Origin: Coriaria nepalensis
Lineage: Eukaryota; Streptophyta; Magnoliopsida; Cucurbitales; Coriariaceae
Reading direction: 5' to 3'
Assembly: GCA_027186245.1 (NCBI GenBank)
Contig: CP114490.1
Location: 8,812,501-8,876,500 of the forward strand
Length of the DNA stretch: 64,000 nucleotides
Under the pieces are notes generated by a model that saw only the letters and a program-made list of their open reading frames with translations, was not told the origin of the DNA and searched no databases. Position 1 is the stretch's first letter, and the number at the start of each line of letters is the position of its first letter. Positions 12,602 to 30,600 of this stretch are shown in pieces. Both the position numbers and the translations under genes were made by a program.

Positions 12602-13226
12602 CTTACAGTAATGAGTGCTCATTGAGCATCTGAAAGTTTTTAAGGGAACAATGGCAGAAGGATGTTGATCAATCAAGGCACTTATGCATCTCTCTTTTCC
12701 TTGTTAAATCTTATTCTTGTTGTATGTTATGAGTTATTAGTATATATCAACTCTTGCATTATTCTTGATGCCTGAATGACAAATTTGAGAACTTGCTTGT
12801 TTTATTGATCTTTTTCTTTCTTTCTTGCAGATCAATTTTTAGATTTTCAGGATGTTCTTTTTCCTTTTCAATTCACTTTTTCTTTTTTGAGTTTTGTATA
12901 AAAAAAGGGTTCTAATTGGACCCCACCTCCTCTACTAAATCTCACTTTTTATTTTCCCTGTTTGGTGTTCTTATGTATGAAGTCTTGAAAGATATTTGCT
13001 ACAATTTTAATAGTATGGTTTTGGACAACTTGACTTCCTCTCTAGAATTGGTTTCTATTGATCATCAATAATCCAGGTTTTAACTAGTACTCTATTTAAC
13101 CGAATTTTCGTGTTTGACATTCATTTTATTTTCTTCTTTTTCTTCAATCAAAGTTTTCCGGGTTGTAAAGAGGCTCATTTGGAGTATAATTTTAGCAGTT
13201 GCTTCTCTCAACACGGAAAAAGTAGT

Positions 13227-13232
13227 ATGTGA
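13227..13232 (+). promoter_or_regulatory. Minimal start-stop uORF (ATGTGA) before PHOT2
   Basis: The sequence ATGTGAAG precedes the main ATG at 13235, so the leader ends with an AUG directly followed by UGA, leaving two bases before the real start. Further tiny open frames occur at 12611-12625 (four codons) and 12651-12668 (five codons) if transcription begins upstream of them. Such AUG-stop elements are known to stall ribosomes in other plant genes (NIP5;1 uses AUGUAA); function here is inference. Confidence 0.55.
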
Positions 13233-13234
13233 AG

Positions 13235-19438
<6,204 letters not shown>

Positions 19439-20340
19439 GAGGTCTCGAACTAATTTGCATACTAGTAATTAAGAATTTTATTTACTCATTTTTTTTGGGT
19501 TTGTTATCAATTCTTTGGAGTTAGGTTTTCAATTTGGTGCTACAAATTGTGCAGGGGTTTTACATGCTACTGCCATGTAATTCCAGATAAAAACGGTAGA
19601 AGGAAAGTTTGCATATAGAGGAAGGATTCATCTGCATGCTTTTGAGGACATAATATTGATTGTAGTGATCCATCAAAAAGCTCCAACCGAGCATATTGAA
19701 GAGCTGGGAAACCCATTTTCATAAAAGTCAATGTCATGTCCACAGAGGAAAACATACATACATGCACATATGTGCAAATACAATCACCTAAGTGTTCCAT
19801 TAAGTAAGGGATTCAAATTCTAGTTTGGACCGACATAAAGTATACTCTGTTAGCATATAGAATGTAACTCAAATATACTAAAACATGTCACGTAATTTTA
19901 TCTAGATTCCAATTTTCTCGCATAAACCGTTTCAACTGCTCACCCAAATTTATAGATATCGATAGGCCATACCCACTACCGACCTATCTTACAAGTTAGT
20001 CCATTAGATCATTTCAATCATGAAACCAAAAAATAAATGCAGAGGACCTCAATGAAGACAAGATTTATTGAAGTAAAAAAAAAAGAACATGATTGGTAGT
20101 ATGCATGTTAGCACTAGTAGTCTAAATTTCATTCATAATAATTAAAAAGTTAGAATTTATAAAAATATATATATATATATACGGAATTAAAAAGTGAATT
20201 AACACCTAAATATACCATCACTAAATCCAATTGTGAAATTTTACGAGAAAAAAAAAAAAAAAGGAAAGACAAAGATTGGTCACTCCAAAAAATGGTACAA
20301 GAAACTAGAAGAAGTAGAAGCATGATTCCGTTCTTGATCA
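19439..20340. other. Intergenic, 3' flank of PHOT2 and convergent RING gene
   Basis: No gene seen. It should contain the 3' UTR of the phototropin gene and that of the convergent RING-H2 gene. A TA-rich run lies near 20165-20180 and an A-rich run near 20245-20262. Confidence 0.5.
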
Positions 20341-20373
20341 TCACAAGTGATTCCGTTCTTGATCATCACAAGT
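20324..20373. repeat. 25-bp perfect tandem duplication at the RING-H2 stop
   Basis: A 25-base unit beginning GATTCCGTTCTTG and ending TCACAAGT occurs twice with no mismatch (20324-20348 and 20349-20373). The stop codon of the RING-H2 frame (20341-20343) lies in the first copy. Since 25 is not a multiple of three, the duplication shifted the reading frame at the C-terminus. Confidence 0.95.
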
Positions 20374-20847
20374 ACTAGCAGTGTTAATACGATCGAAGCG
20401 CAATGAGGACCTGCAAAGAGGGCAAGTGAAGTGGCATCTTCTAATCCACTTATCGATACAATCCATATGAAATACATGCCCACATCTACTCATCTGTGTC
20501 ACTACATCTTCCCCTTCAAATTCCAATAAACAGATTGAGCAAATCTGATCTCCATTATCACGATCATGATCAGTAGTACTGATTCTATTACTGTTATTGC
20601 TTCCCATTAATTCTTCAAACCTACAAACTGGAAGCTGATCAGTTTGATCATTGCTATACATATAGGAGGAGTAGTAGTAATCCTCTATTAATGGCTGCTC
20701 CACCTCATGCTGATGATCTGAGTCGGATTTGAGGGTGAAAATGGTGAGAAGGGTTTGCTTGATTTGAAGAAGTGGGACCCATATGCAAGTGTAGAAGAAG
20801 ATGGTGGCCATGCAAATTCGAGACCCAGAAACCATCGGGCTTATCAT
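20341..20847 (-). CDS. Small RING-H2 finger protein, probable E3 ubiquitin ligase
   Basis: A 168-residue protein with one hydrophobic segment near the N-terminus (about residues 12-37) and a C-terminal RING-H2 finger: Cys103, Cys106, Cys122, His124, His127, Cys130, Cys142, Cys145, with spacing C-x2-C-x15-C-x-H-x2-H-x2-C-x11-C-x2-C. The Trp of the E2-binding surface is present (DKWI). It probably passes ubiquitin from an E2 to an unknown substrate at a membrane, as ATL/RHA2-type proteins do. Its place between HDA19 and a PPR gene matches the position of a RING gene (At4g38140) in Arabidopsis, recalled from memory. The start at 20847 is chosen because codons before it look like leader; Met5 or Met13 are possible. 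The C-terminus is altered by a 25-bp duplication. Confidence 0.85.
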   Translation of the reverse strand: MISPMVSGSRICMATIFFYTCIWVPLLQIKQTLLTIFTLKSDSDHQHEVEQPLIEDYYYSSYMYSNDQTDQLPVCRFEELMGSNNSNRISTTDHDRDNGDQICSICLLEFEGEDVVTQMSRCGHVFHMDCIDKWIRRCHFTCPLCRSSLRFDRINTASTCDDQERNHL

Positions 20848-21201
20848 TGTTAGTTTGAATCTTTGATTGTGGTAGTAGTTTGCTTTGGTTGTGATAAATG
20901 ATAAAAGAGGAGGGGAAGAAGGCTTTGAGTTTATATACAAAGAAATTAACAAATGTTTTGAACGATGAAAACGGCGGCTGTGGAGGGCCGGCGCCGACCC
21001 CAAACCCTCTTCTATTAACTTTTTTTTTCCCTTCATCGTATGAGTGTTGTCAAAAACCCCATGTGCTATAGATTCCAATTTTAACCAGAAATATATTATT
21101 ATTAAATTTTTTAAATCTCCTTGTTCGATTATTATATATCGAAAATTGTAAATCTCTTTTAAATCAAAAGTGATCCTCTTTGAATAATGAGTGAGGGGCA
21201 C

Positions 21202-22256
21202 ATTCGTTGATTTTAATCTCTTACAGTTGACTTATCAATATGGAAAATTGTCAACTACGTGCGTAGTTGGCAACCCAATTGACATTCTCTTAGAATTTCA
21301 AATTGTAGGTTGACTTTTCAATTTTCATATATTAACATTAAAGTTTTAATAAAATTTGAATCATAAAAAATTTTATTTTTTTGTTAAAAAAAAAAAAAAA
21401 AAAAGACTTTACACTTATTCACAATTTTCTTCATATTCTTATAATGGAATTTGAAGGGAAAAAAAGAGAATGATTTGATATGATATATAAAATTAATAAA
21501 TAAATAATTTATAAGGATAAACTATCGAATAGTAATGAGACACATGGCTTCGCCCCACTGGTTTAGACTTCCTTAAACTTTGCCGACCAAATCAGGGAAA
21601 TATTCTTGGTCTGTGCAACTTAGTTTAAACAATAACCGGCCATAACAAACTCAACAAGGAGTTATTTTTTAATTAATTAATAAATTTGACTCCTCCTTTT
21701 ATTATTATTATTTTTTATTATTTATTTTTATTATTATTATTAATAGCCTCTGATCATACTTCATTTTTACGTTTAAGGCTGTTTGTTGATTCTGATCCTG
21801 ATTACATATAGATCGATCGTATATGATGAGCAAAACAAAATTCATAAGAGTAACTTTAATATGATAACTTTATTCTTACTTTGACTAAATAAGTGTTATG
21901 AACTTATGTTGTATATTTAATTAAATATATGACGTCAATAAAACTAATTTAAGATACAGACATGAGATTTGGAGGTTAAGTCAACACTTTTTGAACATAT
22001 ATATCTGTTGTATTTACAATTCTTAGATTTGATGATATTTTAATTAATAGTACGAGAAATAGTTTATTTTAATTTGTTTTAAGTCCATTAAATAAAAATT
22101 CAAAATCTTAGTTAATTTTCTTTGAATCAGGTTCTGATTTTTTTAATTAATTGATGATAAAATATACTATGACGACGAAATAAATATATAACAAAAATTT
22201 TGAGTACTTTAATTTATTTTATTTCGGAATCTAGTGGTTCAAAAGATAGAATAAGA
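21202..22256. other. AT-rich spacer upstream of the RING-H2 gene
   Basis: No gene recognised. It contains a poly-A run (21387-21403) and ATT/TTA-rich low-complexity sequence around 21700-21740. Confidence 0.5.
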
Positions 22257-22264
22257 TGTTTACG

Positions 22265-22737
22265 TAGGGATGAACGTAAGATCAAATATTATTACATTTG
22301 ATTCGATAGGTAAAAATTAAAGAGAATTCAATCAGTATAGGATCAGATCCAATCTTATGAATGTTCGATCACTTTTTTTTTTTTTTTTAATATAGTTATA
22401 ACAATATAGTCAAAAGATGTTAAATAAACATCAAGCAAAATCATATTATATCATATAATTCACCAATGATAATTATTAACGATCCCAAAATAACTAAGTA
22501 AATCTAAACATAGTTAAATCTTAGGTCCTAGGTATGCATGGGGTTTTCATATTTTTTTAATTAGTTAGTCAACGTGTCAGATTATGGGCATTCGATTAGA
22601 TTCCCATAATTCGATCCATAATGAATTCGATCGGACTGGATATCAGACCCCATCATTTTTTTTTAAAGGTTAGGATCTGATCTAATTTGATCCATCGAAT
22701 CAGATCGGATTGGATTCAGATATTTTGCTCATATCTA
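22265..22737. mobile_element. Non-autonomous hAT miniature element with target duplication
   Basis: A 473-base element with terminal inverted repeats TAGGGATGAACG at the left and TTGCTCATATCTA at the right (complement TAGATATGAGCAA), matching the TAGGGATGAGCAA type of plant hAT ends. Flanking 8-base sequences TGTTTACG (22257-22264) and TATTTAAG (22738-22745) agree at six of eight positions, as an aged hAT target duplication should. Inside are subterminal repeats around GATCGGATTGGAT in both senses. No coding capacity. Confidence 0.8.
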
Positions 22738-22899
22738 TATTTAAGTGTCTATAATTATCCTATAAAATTTTATTATGTAATAAGTGATGAAATAAGAATT
22801 TAAATTAGGATATAGCCCAGTTTCTAGCTATATGTCAAGCAGAAATCAATAGCTATGAGAAAATCTAATTCCAATTCTAATAATAATTATATTAATAAT

Positions 22900-25800
22900 T
22901 GGGTTGAATAGGGGTTGATGCGTGGACAATAATCGAAACTGCGATAAGAACCTACACGTCGAATTGAAAGATATTAGGCTCCACTAAGTTTCGACATATT
23001 GGTCAATCTACACAAACCAAGCTAGTTTAGGTTGAGGCTAATTGGGCTGCATGTTGGCGGTTCTATTTGCCCAAGCCTACTCATTCAAATTAGTGTCGGC
23101 CCGACCCAACACCAGGACAATAATGGGCCGTATACGTGTCGTTCTATGCTTGGCATGGGCTCATTAAGACTCATAGGCTAGTGGGCTTATTAAGGCTTAT
23201 AGGTCGAGGCATACTTTTTAAAAATTTTATTTTTAAGTAAATGAGTAGAATTTTGAATTTTTTTTTTCCTTAAATTCATTTATAGTTATTTTGAAATTTA
23301 ATTTATTTGTATATTGTTAATTATTTATAAGGTTTTATTTAGTAATATAGAAATTAATATAGTTAATAATTAAAATTAGAAATAAATAAACTCTAAAAAA
23401 TATTATTTGGCCATAGAAGATGTCATTGCGTTTTATTGATTTTTAGATTGTTTCGTAAAAAAAAATACACCATAGCCTTGAGGAGGAAAGAACATAACTT
23501 AATTACAATTACAAATCGAATTCCTTAAAATTCAAAACTATCTCTTATGTCATCCTGACTAGAACTAGAATTTCAATATTCAAGGTATAAAGAATTAAAA
23601 AGTCCAAGTAAATCCTCACTTTCCATGTGATGTCGATCTCTTTTAATGGCACGTTTTCAATCTCATAGCCACAATAATAATTTCACAATTTCTGGTGTTA
23701 ATGATGTTTTTGGATTAGTAATAATTAGCTCACCTTTGCTAAAAGCCACTTCTGAGAAACTGTTGAAACCATAATAGTTAGAACGTTATGTGCCAATCGG
23801 GCTAATATTGAAAACTTAAATGAGTTTGCCTTTTACCATTCAAAAATATTAAAGTCTCATTCTTCATTCCAATCAGCTCCAAGATATTTTAAAAATTCGT
23901 TGTATTGCGTATTGTTACTACTAGACCTACCGATCGTGCTAGACATGCTTGACGGCGCCGACAATTCTAAAACTTGATCATCTTACCTAGAACTTGAACT
24001 TAAATCCGAGGAACACTTCGACTTAGAGAGTACTTCTTATGATAATGTAGCTTCTTTTTATTTTTATTTTCGTCGTTGAGATCGCAATTCACTGTACTTA
24101 CTTTCATAAATACTAAAAACTTGATGCAACTTGTCAGAAGCATTAGCAATTTGAATAATATAATATAAATTCAACTTATCACCAATAAAAGTAAGAATTG
24201 ATTTATAACTGTCAAGTTTAATCCTAGCATCTACAATGACTTTTAAAGAGTACAAAAGCGGAATTTCAATCCAATATTTTAAAAAAATTTCCTTCATTTT
24301 ATTTACAACAGATCCAAAAAGAATATCATTATCATATTTACCAAAAATCGAAGCCATTTTAAGAAGTTCTTAAATAACTAACGGTGAAGTAACATAAATA
24401 ATAAACACTATAAAGAAGCACATTAGAGTTATAAAAATTTCTAAAAATTTAGTAAATTTTCTAGGACTATCCCAAGTATTATCAGACAATATAATGCTAT
24501 ATTTTTTCTAATGATAAAATAAACTAATCTCACGACTATAAGAAAGAACATATTTTAACATTGAATAAGTAGAATTCCATCTAACATTTATATCAAGAGA
24601 AAATTTTCTAGATTTCTTATTTAAAGAAATACAAAAGGTTTTGAATGCAGAAACACTCAAACTTGAATTATCTAGCCAAGCTAATGCTTCTCTATTTTTT
24701 TCAATTTATTGACCTACCAATTTCAAACCTTCTTTAACTATGAGATTGATAACATGACAAGCACAATGTTGATGCAAAAATATTCCACTATTATAGCCCT
24801 CTAATTCGGATTGTAAAAAATTTATAGCTCATGTGTTTGTAGAAACATTACCTAAGGTAATCGATGTTATATGTTATTTTATATGAAACTCGCTTAAAAC
24901 TTGTAAAATTATTTCAGAAATATTTTCAGCGTTATGCTCATGCTCAATTACTCTAAAACCTATGATTTTTTTTAATTTAGTACTCATTTAGAATTCAAAT
25001 AATATGTGATTACAGATAAATAATTTTGTTCAGATTGAGCACTCCAAATATTTGATGTTTATGCAATGCTAACATGAGGTACCCTAATTCTAATTTCAAA
25101 GTATTACGTCATTTTTTAAAATATGATTCAAAATCATGTTTAATTGTATTTCTAGTTTTTCATATATATTACAGATTAAAACGTTTTAATAAAATCTTCA
25201 AAATATTTACTTTCACAAAAACTTATAGATAAATAAGAAACAACAATAAATTTAGTCAAACCTCCTCTAATCCTTGCATCATCATAGGACCAAGAAGACA
25301 TTGTACCATCATGTTGAAAAGCAATTTGGGATTGAGACATACTTTGACCAAGTGTAGGCATGCATTTATCCATATGTAGCTTTAAGTGGCCAGTACAACC
25401 CTTCAATTTTGTAGCTAATACTTTCTTACATACCTTACATACACTAACTCTTGCCAATTTACATTTTTCATCTACTTGATATATTTCTTTAAAATAATTC
25501 CATACTTCCGAAGTAATCTTTTTATATTTCGATCCAGATGTCGTACTCAACGTATCATCGTGTTTGTCATCTACATCGTCATTCTCGGGTAAATTCATAT
25601 ACTTTTTAATAGTTATGTCTTTATCAAAGTAACCAAAATCATGAATATTTTCATGATGATCGATTTTATACATCAAAATAATAGTAAATATTATAATTTA
25701 TTAATATAAATTAGTAAATATAGAATAAAATGTGAAAATAAATATAACTTGTAAGCAACAACATACAATGATATAATTTGATGAAAGACTTCACGCCTTA

Positions 25801-26285
25801 ACGGTTGAAACATCAATATCTGAAATTGAGAACTTGAGTGTGTATATAATTTGAGAGAGAAAAAATTCAGAAATTTAGAAAAAAATTGAACTTTGAAGTG
25901 TGAAAAATATGAAGAATTAGAGAGAGACTATAAGTTGAAGTGTTAAAAATATGAATTAGAGAGAGAGTATAGATTGAAGTGTGAAAATATAAAGAATTCA
26001 AGAAAAATATAAATTGAAGTGTGAAAATTATATAAATATATGTATATATATATATATATATATATTTATAGGAAAAAATGAGGGGAAAGTGGATGAAATT
26101 CAATTTGAATTTAAATTCTTTTTTCAAATTAAAAAAAAGAAAGTACAAAAGTGAAGCTAGCATATGAATTTCACATGCTTACCAGCCTATATGGGTTGGA
26201 TTGGGGGCCGTGCCCATGCTGGCACGACACGGGATCCTTACTGTGCCCGTGCAGGATCCCATGCTGGTCTGACTCATTTTGTAAA
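22900..26285 (-). mobile_element. Decayed autonomous hAT transposon (RICESLEEPER-like)
   Basis: The minus strand carries, in order, a BED-type zinc finger region (25176-25676, CKVCKKVL ... HLKLHMDKC), the hAT core (about 24720-24960, IGFRVIEHEHNAENI and LHQHCACHVINLIVKEGLK) and the region before the dimerisation domain (24064-24357, KYWIEIPLLYSLKVIVDARIKL ... FSIYESKYSE). Frameshifts and stops separate the parts, so it is inactive. The flanks at about 23040-23220 and 26180-26280 are rich in GGCCCG/GCACGACACGGG motifs typical of subterminal regions of this group. Exact ends were not resolved. Confidence 0.85.
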
Positions 26286-27371
26286 CCAAATCTTAAATGC
26301 TAAGAAACACCAAAACAAACATCTTCCTTAACTTCTTGAAAGGTGAAATGCCAACAAATTTTTTTTCAAGAGAGCTCACCACAAAATTTCTTAAATTTCC
26401 AATCCAATTTTCATGATAACAACTAGAGTCTACACCATTAACTTGTCCAAAACTTCCATGTCATGATACGTTGGGGAGCTATCAAGTATAAGCCCTTCAT
26501 ATAATTCGAATATGGTTTTTCCTTCAAGATCGATGAGCAATGACGGGTGTTGTCGCATGCTTATTCAGAAAATTCCGAAGTCAGAATCTACATAAGATCT
26601 AGAATTTCTTGGGTGAACCTCATCATCGATAGATAAATTCATTTCAAGTAATCATAAAATTAATATGATATATGATGTAATAATAGATAAATTCATTTCA
26701 AGTAATCATAAAATTAATATGATATATGATGTAATAATATGAAATTGATATGAATGAGGTTAATAGATACAGTCCACTCAAGAGATTCTCTCACTCAAAG
26801 GTTAATAGATACAGTCCACTCAAGAGATTCTCACTCAAATCATTCATCAAGAAAACTATTTTTTAGTTCACGGGGCTTGAAAGATGACCATGAAAATGAT
26901 TTTCACCCCTTTGCAGAATTTACCAGCTATAAAAGAGCTCATTTGTTTTTCGGCGAGAATTCTCAAAATAGATATCTCAAATCTTCCTGAATCTTGATCT
27001 ACTTTTAACAGGAAAAGACAACAAGGAAGGAGGGGAGGGGGTTCAGACTATTAAAAATTCACAACCATTTCCTAGATCAAGATCCAACCAATCAAAAATT
27101 TGACAAATTTGCACAGTAGCAGCACTCATTCTACAACTGAATCACTTATGACTAGAGTGATACGATTTTGATTAAGATATCGTGATTGGTTGTTGAATGT
27201 TTTTCATTTCCAACGTTGCATCAACAGCACAGAAAGGCAGAAGGAAACAACCCATAAAGTTTGAACATAGTATATATATATATCAATCGAGATAACTTTC
27301 CTTTTCAACTATTTCATGAGGGCAGTTCTGAAGATCAGCAGCTTGTTTCTAAAGACTCCTACTAGAAGATC
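26286..27371. other. Spacer with short tandem duplications, 3' flank of PPR gene
   Basis: No gene recognised. A 54-base unit is duplicated at 26629-26736 (ATAGATAAATTCATTTCAAG ...), and a unit of about 42 bases is duplicated at 26758-26840 (GGTTAATAGATACAGTCC ...). The second makes the 78-codon open frame at 26754-26990 look repetitive; I do not consider that frame a gene. Confidence 0.6.
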
Positions 27372-28517
27372 TCAAAACAGTTTCTGCGACGGAGATTTCT
27401 TCCCAAAAATTGCTTCCCAGGCTAATGGTGAAAATGGGGCCTTCTTGTCCAAGTACTCTCTAACAGCTTTATCATTAACAAAAAACCCTTTTTGTCTCAA
27501 TGTAAGAATGATATTCCTAGCTTCTTCCACTCCCTTTTCATTGCATAACCCATCAACTAATCCAACAAAAGTAGTCACATTTGGAGAATGCCCTGCTTCT
27601 ATCATCTCAAGGCAAAATTCAATAGCATCATCAAATTTGTCGCATTTATACAATCCTTGAATCAAGACAGTAAAGCTAAATGCGTTAGGAGTAATCCCAT
27701 TGCTCTGCATTTTCCGGAAAATCCTAATAGCATCATCAACCTTTTCTGCTTTACAAAACCCTTCTACTACAGCAGTGTAAATGACAACTTCTGGAATAGT
27801 ACCTTTCTCACGCATAAGACCGAAGAGTTTCATGGCTTCTTGGACGAGTCCATCTTTACAGAGACTGTCAAGCATGGCAACTGCATTCGGGATGAGACCT
27901 GTTTCCTTCATTTTCTTGAAGATTTGGTCAGCTTCAGGTGGAGGCTGCTGCTTTTCATGATCGGATTCAGAAGGAGAATGAGGAGAAGTGTTCGATTGAG
28001 GATTTTCTCTATTAATATTACTGTTTTCATTTCTGTTCTCTTTGCTTCCACCAAGCTTGAATTTCTCGAGAAAGCTATAATCCTTCTCAGATGTTGCGTC
28101 CTTGTTTAGATGTGATGGGGCGCTTCTTCTGAGAAATTGAAGAGGAGCTTCGTCCGAATCGGCAGGAGACGATTCACGAATGTTTCTATTCAAGGAGGAT
28201 GGTCTGTACTCTCGCGAGGATCTGTTCAAGCTGGATTCAGGAAGAGGGTGACGAGGAGGCTTGGAATTTGAGAGAGGGAAAAATTCGTCGATCGAATCCG
28301 AAGCCGAGCCTGAACCATTTCGATTTCTCGATCGCGTCCTCCTGATACTATTTTCATCATTATCCATGGAATTGGAGCCGAAACTGCGATAATGTTTCAG
28401 CAGCGACGAAGCGACTGGAAATTGGGAAGACTGAGGAACAAGAAAGTGCTCGAAAATGGCGGAAGAAACAAGCCTAGAAAACCTTCCACTACGTCGCAAC
28501 TGAAATTGCAGTGACAT
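27372..28517 (-). CDS. P-class pentatricopeptide repeat (PPR) protein
   Basis: An intronless 381-residue protein. Residues 1 to about 45 are rich in Arg, Ser and Leu with almost no acid, as in mitochondrial or plastid targeting peptides. Residues about 50-190 are a low-complexity, Ser/Arg/Asn-rich linker. From about 193 to 345 there are four to five 35-residue PPR units (for example VVIYTAVVEGFCKAEKVDDA and AFSFTVLIQGLYKCDKFDDA). The tail AVREYLDKKAPFSPLAWEAI resembles, from memory, Arabidopsis At4g38150. PPR proteins bind organellar RNA one base per repeat; so few repeats suggests a short target or a partner. No DYW or E domain. The position next to the mTERF pseudogene repeats the Arabidopsis order. 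Start at 28517 is the first ATG of the frame. Confidence 0.9.
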   Translation of the reverse strand: MSLQFQLRRSGRFSRLVSSAIFEHFLVPQSSQFPVASSLLKHYRSFGSNSMDNDENSIRRTRSRNRNGSGSASDSIDEFFPLSNSKPPRHPLPESSLNRSSREYRPSSLNRNIRESSPADSDEAPLQFLRRSAPSHLNKDATSEKDYSFLEKFKLGGSKENRNENSNINRENPQSNTSPHSPSESDHEKQQPPPEADQIFKKMKETGLIPNAVAMLDSLCKDGLVQEAMKLFGLMREKGTIPEVVIYTAVVEGFCKAEKVDDAIRIFRKMQSNGITPNAFSFTVLIQGLYKCDKFDDAIEFCLEMIEAGHSPNVTTFVGLVDGLCNEKGVEEARNIILTLRQKGFFVNDKAVREYLDKKAPFSPLAWEAIFGKKSPSQKLF

Positions 28518-29480
28518 GCTTGTTCAGGATGAGGGAATCGATCGATTATCGCAGTCACCTAGTCACGATTGATGAAAAATTTAGGCGGTTAAGATTCTCG
28601 ATGAGAATGGGAGGGTTTTAGGAATTAGGGTTTTGGGAATAGGAGAGAAGAAGAGTATATCAGTAAATTAAAAGAGATGAAGAGGGCATTACGACTCAAG
28701 ACAAAAATGTGAGATAAGTTAAGTGAAAATAGATAGGGGTGATTTGATAAATTGACAAGTTTTAGGATAATTTTTTGTTATTTCTTATTTATTTATATAT
28801 TAAGAAAAAATATATAAAATATTGATTATGAGTCTAATTTCTCTTTAATGGAAACTTTTTCCTCTTTTTGCATTTCTTTTTCTACGTCGTTTTCCACCAT
28901 TGTGTGAAACTATTTCTCATATTTTATTCTCCTTGTTTTTTTTTGCAGATCATTTTTTAGATCATTCATTTACAAATATTTACTTCGTTGGATCTTTCAC
29001 CAAATGTCGATCTGTGCATTTTAGACTGACATATCACATGTCGGTCTGGGTCTTATATATCGGCCAGACCGACATGTGAGATGTTGGCATATTCATCTCA
29101 GATCAACATCTCTACAAATTGATATCTCACATGTTAATTCTTGATGAGATATCGGTATATGCATCTCAGACTGACATCTCGAATTTGGTGTGTGAAACTT
29201 TGTTTTTTGCAAAATTCTATTACTTTTTATTGTTTGTTTTCAGGGTGAACTATCGGTCAGAATTTTGCGTTCTTAAATCAGATAAATATTTTTCATCATC
29301 CATTACCATTTGATCGAAATTGCACGATATTTTTTATACGATTAAGAGAAAGTTTAATTACAAAGAGTTAGAAATATATTTAGTAAATCATATTTCAAAC
29401 ATTTCTTAAAAGTTAATGAGAGGCTTACATTCTCTACCCAAATAGTTAATTCTTTGATTGTCCATCAAACTCAGTAAAAA
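28518..29480. other. Spacer with a perfect short hairpin
   Basis: No gene recognised. A perfect 15-bp inverted repeat (CACATGTCGGTCTGG at 29035-29049, its complement at 29064-29078, 14-base loop) lies in a stretch (28990-29190) where short relatives of GACATCTCAGA/GATATCTCACATG recur in both senses. Confidence 0.6.
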
Positions 29481-29489
29481 AAAAATGTG

Positions 29490-30600
29490 TCATGGTATAT
29501 TATAAATGGTCAACCTCTTTGTTATTCAATAAAAGAGTTTGCTCTTATTACCAGATTGAGTTGTCATAAAATACCAGCCTCTTTATCAGTTGAGATATGG
29601 TAAAGAGGTTAGAAAAAATGATGAATTCTAGAATTACTGGTTTAAAGGAAACGATAATATTGCATGTGGTCAGCTTATAGAGATTTTAAAAAATATTGAG
29701 AGTAGAAATAAGAAACAGCATGATCGAGATGTTGATAAAACAATAAAATTGGATGATTTACACTTGAAGTTAGACTTTCTTTACTTTTTGGTGGTTGCAT
29801 TTTTAGGTTTAAGAGAGTCGCATAAAATACCACGTCAATCCTTATATATAGTCTCGGATATAGAGTTTTTCAATAATTATTCTTGGGGTAAAATTATTTG
29901 TGAGAGAACTATATAAATCATTAAGAGAGATGACCTCGTGGAGAAGTCCGTAAGAGCTGCAAATAGAGAAAAATTGGCCGTTAAGTGGGATTTACTCGGT
30001 TTTCTATTCGCCTTCCAAATAATTAGTCTTAGTTTTGATTTATAGTTAGTTTTTCTTACTTAATAATTTTTAATGATATATTTTTTAATTATTGTAGGTA
30101 TGGGTGCTTGAATCAATTTCAAGCGTTGGAGAGGCCCTTGGAGAGGCCCTTGGAGAGGACTTTGAGAAAATCAGTAAGCCACAGATTTTAAATTGAGCCA
30201 TGCGTTCTAGTAAACTAATGCTCAAGAAAATCACTAAAGTTTTGAGTAACCGAGTGGTTAGTTTTTATTGTAATCAATAATTATTTATATTATAATTATT
30301 ATTTAACCGATTTATGTAAATTTGTTTTAATGATGTAGGCTAGATTACATGGAATCTTATGTCCATCAAAGAGGGAAGAATGTTCTCCTTATATGGCCAA
30401 TATTGACATGTTCGATGATGAGGTTGAAGATGACATCATTGATTATGTGACGACTTTACTTGATTCCCCCACTAAAGACGTAGACTATTCAGAAGAGTCT
30501 TTATGTATATATTTTTCAATAAGACAAGGACGTCATAGTGGAGAAGAATGTAAATATGGAGCAGGCATAAAATTTTTTAGAGGTGGAGAATGAGACACCA
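29490..30600 (+). mobile_element. DUF1985-type remnant (Ulp1-carrying MULE gene), copy 1
   Basis: Conceptual translation shows NGQPLCYSIKEFALITRL at about 29500-29560, then LDFLYFLVVAFLGLRESH and EFFNNYSWGKIICERTI at about 29770-29915. These match the DUF1985 domain, whose hallmarks are a FslrEFalvTGL motif and a FNnYPWGkl motif. The frame is broken by stops. In plants this domain is mostly found with a Ulp1-type SUMO protease inside Mutator-like elements; no protease part is visible here. A further open frame (30393-30593, acidic) may be its continuation. Element boundaries unresolved. Confidence 0.7.

Noticed and set aside
25867..26163. 98-codon Phe/Ile/Tyr-rich open frame
   Set aside because: Product of AT-rich low-complexity repeats at the edge of the hAT element.
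27316..28109. Open frames antisense to the PPR gene (27316-27660 and 27588-28109)
   Set aside because: Composition mirrors the PPR codons on the other strand; no domain or own context.
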